Source of the DNA: Brevibacillus brevis
Lineage (GTDB): Bacteria > Bacillota > Bacilli > Brevibacillales > Brevibacillaceae
Reading direction: 5' to 3'
Assembly: GCF_031583145.1 (NCBI RefSeq)
Contig: NZ_CP134050.1
Location: forward strand, 4,577,501 to 4,641,500
DNA length: 64,000 nucleotides
Shown here: one piece after another, positions 61,227-64,000 of the stretch
Layout of the letters: the number at the start of each line of letters is the position of its first letter
Numbering within the stretch: position 1 is the first letter of the stretch
Made by a program: the position numbers and the translations under genes
Notes under the pieces: generated by a model
The model's input: only the letters and a program-made list of their open reading frames with translations
Databases searched by the model: none
Told to the model about the DNA's origin: nothing

Positions 61227-62150
61227 GTGGGCAAAAAAATCGTACTGGCCGGCGGCTCCGGCTTCCTCGGAAAGGCCTTGGCCGAGCATCTGGCAAACAT
61301 GGGCTTTGAAGTGGTGATCTTGACACGCAGCGCTTCCCGGAGCGGTCCATCCATTCGCTACGTGCAGTGGGACGGGGCCACGCTCGGCGATTGGGCGCAA
61401 GAGATCGACGGGAGCTACGCCCTCGTCAACTTTACCGGAAAAAGCGTAAACTGCATGTATACGCAAAAAAACAGGGAAGAGATCGTTCGCTCCCGGTTGG
61501 ACTCTGTTCGTGTCCTGACCGATGCCGTGCTGGCCTCCGAGCATCCTCCCCAAGCCTTTATTCAGGCGGGTTCGCTCGCCATTTTTGGGGATACCGAGCA
61601 GGAGTGCGACGAACAGGCTCCGCACGGCACAGGATTTTCGGTTCGTGTCTGCCAGCTGTGGGAGGAGGCCTTTTTTGCGCGGGAGCTGCCTCAGACGAGG
61701 AAAGTCATGCTGCGCATCGGCTTCGCCTTGGGGAAAAACGGCGGCGCACTCGAGCCGCTCGCCAAGCTCGCGTCCATGGGCTTGGGAGGAACTGTCGGGA
61801 GTGGCAGACAGTACATCAGCTGGCTGCATATCGACGACTTGAACGAGATGTTTCTGTTCACAATCGAGAATGAAAAGATTAGCGGCGTCCTGAACGCCAC
61901 AGGGCCGCGGCCGGTGACCAACCGCGAGTTCATGGCAACCCTGCGCAGCGTGCTGAACAAGGGCTGGGCCCCGCCTACGCCCGCTCCTTTCGTCTGGCTG
62001 GGCGCCTATCTCGTCATGCGGACAGATCCTGGCCTCGCACTTACGGGACGCAACTGTGTCCCCGCGAAGCTGCTCGAAAGCGGATTTTCCTTTGCCCATA
62101 CGGATTTGGAAACGGCGCTGCGCGATTTGCTCGCGCCCGCTAAAGAATAG
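61227..62150 (+). CDS. TIGR01777-family epimerase (YfcH-like SDR)
   Basis: A 307-residue extended SDR protein. N-terminal KIVLAGGSGFLGKALAEHLANMGFEVVILTRSAS binds NAD(P). YALVNFTGKSVNCMYTQKNREEIVRSRLDSVRVL and TGPRPVTNREFMATLRSVL are signatures of the TIGR01777 family, with a DUF1731 C-terminus (ALTGRNCVPAKLLESGFSFAHTDLETALRDL). Members are linked to cell-division inhibitor SulA-like annotations by error; the real reaction is unknown. The GTG at 61227 has the RBS AGGAGGGG. A small membrane ORF follows. Confidence 0.9.
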   Translation: MGKKIVLAGGSGFLGKALAEHLANMGFEVVILTRSASRSGPSIRYVQWDGATLGDWAQEIDGSYALVNFTGKSVNCMYTQKNREEIVRSRLDSVRVLTDAVLASEHPPQAFIQAGSLAIFGDTEQECDEQAPHGTGFSVRVCQLWEEAFFARELPQTRKVMLRIGFALGKNGGALEPLAKLASMGLGGTVGSGRQYISWLHIDDLNEMFLFTIENEKISGVLNATGPRPVTNREFMATLRSVLNKGWAPPTPAPFVWLGAYLVMRTDPGLALTGRNCVPAKLLESGFSFAHTDLETALRDLLAPAKE

Positions 62151-62213
62151 ACGAAAAATCTCTGCACGAATGTCCGAGTAGAAAACACTTTCTCCCTAAA
62201 AGGAGGCGTCAGG

Positions 62214-62396
62214 ATGACGTTGTGGATGTTTGCCGGGATTGCCATCGGCGGGATATTGCTGTTCGGGGTAGCATACGAATTCTTCTCGCGGCGCTCCAAA
62301 AGGAAGACTCCCCAGAAGCCGGGGAAGTACGATCAGGTGTACATGGAGCAGGTCCTGCAGGATACGCGGGATACAGTAAACAGAGGAGATCTGTGA
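62214..62396 (+). CDS. Small membrane protein
   Basis: A 60-residue protein with one N-terminal helix (LWMFAGIAIGGILLFGVAYEFFS) and a basic then acidic cytoplasmic tail (SRRSKRKTPQKPGKYDQVYMEQVLQDTRD). AAAGGAGGCGTCAGG gives a strong RBS. It follows the epimerase gene and ends before a terminator. Function unknown. Confidence 0.7.
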   Translation: MTLWMFAGIAIGGILLFGVAYEFFSRRSKRKTPQKPGKYDQVYMEQVLQDTRDTVNRGDL

Positions 62397-62424
62397 ACAT
62401 TGGATTCACTTGGTATACAGCCAA

Positions 62425-62461
62425 AAGAGCCAAACTCCCGTAAGGAGCCTGGCTCTTTTTC
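62425..62461. terminator. Bidirectional terminator
   Basis: AAAAGAGCC and GGCTCTTTTT pair around a 19-base loop. It serves the small membrane gene (plus) and possibly a convergent basic-protein ORF (minus). Confidence 0.8.
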
Positions 62462-62475
62462 ATCCACCTGTCGCA

Positions 62476-62703
62476 TCATTTGGCACGACGCTTCCGCATC
62501 CCCTGTCTCCTGGTTTTCGCGTTTGCGTGTTTCCGGATGCTCCTTTTTTTCTTCCCCTTTGCCTTCTGGTTGCTCTTGGCGCTTTTGTTGAAAGCAACAG
62601 ACCCTTTTCCTCCGCCAACGGCATGCTGCTGCTTGGTATTGGCGCTTTCGATGGCGCAAGAAAACTCGCATAAGAATTGCGAAGGGAGCCATACTACTAT
62701 CAT
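62476..62703 (-). CDS. Possible small basic protein
   Basis: A minus-strand frame ends 15 bases before a bidirectional terminator. It encodes a Lys/Arg-rich C-terminus (NQKAKGKKKRSIRKHANAKT then RRQGMRKRRAK) preceded by QQHAVGGGKGSVAFNK. The composition recalls small basic spore or nucleic-acid-binding proteins. The start is uncertain: the ATG at 62703 has no good RBS, and residues before NTKQQH look non-coding, so the real protein may be shorter. It could also be chance. Confidence 0.4.
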   Translation of the reverse strand: MIVVWLPSQFLCEFSCAIESANTKQQHAVGGGKGSVAFNKSAKSNQKAKGKKKRSIRKHANAKTRRQGMRKRRAK

Positions 62704-62727
62704 CGAGCCCGGTGGTGTGTGTTTCAA

Positions 62728-62936
62728 ACAGGCTTTAGTCTTTCAGGAGGCGATGTGCCATGGATGATTTACACGACACCCAGGTGAGTAAGGGAAACCG
62801 TTCACAGTTGTAGCTTCTAACTTCATTTCGGAGGTAGATGCGTCGCACGTGATTATCGGTAACACCCTAAAACTAACGGGCTCGATGAATACCGTCTCCT
62901 TTTAGGAGGCGGTTATTTCATTGCCGGGCGACGGCC
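62728..62936 (+). other. Intergenic region with tiny ORF and hairpin
   Basis: A 17-codon ORF (62760-62813, MDDLHDTQVSKGNRSQL) has CAGGAGG upstream. About 75 bases later a hairpin (62888-62917, ACCGTCTCC/GGAGGCGGT, then TATTT) could terminate a short transcript. Whether this is a small RNA, leader or chance is unclear. Confidence 0.3.
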
Positions 62937-63821
62937 CTATTCTCCAACATGATACGATTCGTGAAAGGTCACGCCTTGCGCTGCGTTGTGGTCCACCTCG
63001 ATCAGCAGCCGGTCGTTGATCAGCGCAGGGTCTGCAGTCTCCCCGTACTCAAACGTCTGGTACGTGACGAACAGCTCCTCCGCTCCAAACCGAATCTCCT
63101 CCACTTCGACGGAATCGGTAGGGCTGTCCGTTGACTTTAGGAGGAGGTACGTTTTTTCTCCCCTCGGCAAGCTTTCTTTCACCCACACCGATTTGGCCTC
63201 CCATTTGCCCGCCCATTCCTGAACGTCGGCGGGAGCATCCGCCACCTGCAAAACACGATAGCGTCCGTCTGGTGCCGGTTCTCCCTGCGGATGCAGCTCG
63301 TTATACCCCGTTACGCTCCAAATCTGTCCGCGGTTGTTCCATTTTTTCATGGAAATCTCAAGAGCGGCGCCGTCTGCCGTCGTGACCAGCACGACGCGCG
63401 GATTGACGGAACGGCTGACCGTGATCATGCTGCGCATTTCTTTTTGGAGCCGTGTTTCCACAAATGCCTCCACAACCGCCTTGTAATCATGGCTGCCAGG
63501 TTGTCCTTCGAGATCGAACTCGATACCGCCGACGCCTTTATCATCCGTTGCGTTGAACATCTTCCGAAGATGATCCTGATCTTTCAAGGCAGGCGGCATA
63601 TCCTGCTTCTCGGTCGCCACCGCCTTGGGCAGCGCGCCGACCTGCCTGTTCAGCCGCTCGACTTCAGCCGACAAATCCGCCACGGCTTTACGCCCCTGTG
63701 CGATTTCCTTTGCATCCAGTACGGCTTGATTGCCGGCTCCCACCAAATAGCCGCCGTAGCCGACGGTCGCCAATAGCAAGGCACCCGCTAAAGAAAACAG
63801 CCATGCTTTCAAGACGATCAC
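62937..63821 (-). CDS. Membrane-anchored protein of unknown function
   Basis: A 294-residue protein. One N-terminal membrane helix (LKAWLFSLAGALLLATVGYGGYLVGAG) is followed by a coiled-coil stretch (about 40-65, DLSAEVERLNRQVGALPK) and an extracytoplasmic beta-rich region. That region has a DDKGVGGIEFDLEG segment, IWSVTGYNELHPQGEPAPDGRYRVLQVADAP and a PrcB-like C-terminal part (KTYLLLKSTDSPTDSVEVEEIRF). The last residues include many acidic positions. It is probably a cell-envelope protein. No neighbour suggests its role. Confidence 0.7.
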   Translation of the reverse strand: MIVLKAWLFSLAGALLLATVGYGGYLVGAGNQAVLDAKEIAQGRKAVADLSAEVERLNRQVGALPKAVATEKQDMPPALKDQDHLRKMFNATDDKGVGGIEFDLEGQPGSHDYKAVVEAFVETRLQKEMRSMITVSRSVNPRVVLVTTADGAALEISMKKWNNRGQIWSVTGYNELHPQGEPAPDGRYRVLQVADAPADVQEWAGKWEAKSVWVKESLPRGEKTYLLLKSTDSPTDSVEVEEIRFGAEELFVTYQTFEYGETADPALINDRLLIEVDHNAAQGVTFHESYHVGE

Positions 63822-64000
63822 CCCTGTTTTTGAAAAGAGTGGAAATTCATACCTATTTTACCATAAGCACGTTTGTATGGAGGCTATACATGAAAGGCTT
63901 GCCAGCAATAGCCCTCTCTTGATCAACCGGGCCCCATACTGGGGACGACGGTCATTCAAAAGAAATAAAAAAGAGCCCCTCCGCAACCCTATATGCGTTT

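Noticed and set aside
1..64000. CRISPR arrays, prophage, integrase or transposase genes
   Set aside because: No regularly spaced repeats, phage structural genes, or transposase motifs were seen on either strand.

Overview
The window looks like a chromosomal segment of a spore-forming Firmicute, most likely Brevibacillus or a close Paenibacillaceae relative (inference). Supporting signs are a GerA/GerB/GerC germinant-receptor operon, CtsR-type operators at clpE, a FosB fosfomycin thiol transferase, YcnI/YcnJ-like copper proteins and Bacillales-type promoters. There is no prophage, intact insertion sequence, CRISPR array or rRNA operon.

Layout. 1-3.5 kb: end of a germinant-receptor operon with a small fourth membrane ORF. 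3.6-9.9 kb: PfpI-like protein, an Arg-Pro-Leu tRNA cluster, a secreted alpha/alpha-toroid-like protein beside a frameshifted sigma-regulator-like gene, small ORFs, fosB, and a trypsin-like protein without a signal peptide. 10-13.7 kb: guanine riboswitch-xpt-pbuX and an RsgA-type GTPase. 13.9-18.2 kb: a His/Gly-repeat membrane protein, an MFS exporter and the copper pair. 18.2-24.8 kb: a visibly more A+T-rich accessory stretch with broken genes (MerR remnant, sulfite-oxidase remnant), a nitronate monooxygenase/LysR pair and membrane proteins. 24.9-28.6 kb: potABCD. 28.8-35.3 kb: EamA transporter, clpE, PadR, a broken TPR-AAA gene and a secreted helical protein. 35.5-41.5 kb: rbsRKDACB with two palindromic operators. 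41.6-45.5 kb: VOC-NUDIX fusion, nitronate monooxygenase, GNAT and nagA. 45.6-52.5 kb: 2-aminoethylphosphonate uptake and degradation (binding protein, ATPase, permease, PhnX, PhnW) with a DeoR regulator and a PhoP-box-like array. 52.5-57.2 kb: a GAF/PucR-type regulator divergent from an MFS carrier and an M20 amidohydrolase. 57.4-64 kb: MerR regulator, imine-reductase-like gene with a decayed copy, Asp/Glu racemase, PAS chemoreceptor-like protein, TIGR01777 epimerase and small proteins.

Most genes are on the minus strand and form clear operons: purine salvage, polyamine uptake, ribose uptake and phosphorylation, and phosphonate use. Regulation can be read directly at several places: riboswitch, CtsR sites, LacI-type palindromes, a long-spacer MerR-type promoter and tandem PhoP-like hexamers. 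The most unusual feature is a dispersed stem-loop element. It occurs at least four times, each time directly after the intrinsic terminator of a minus-strand transcription unit, at 4.2, 8.65, 9.96 and 14.6 kb.
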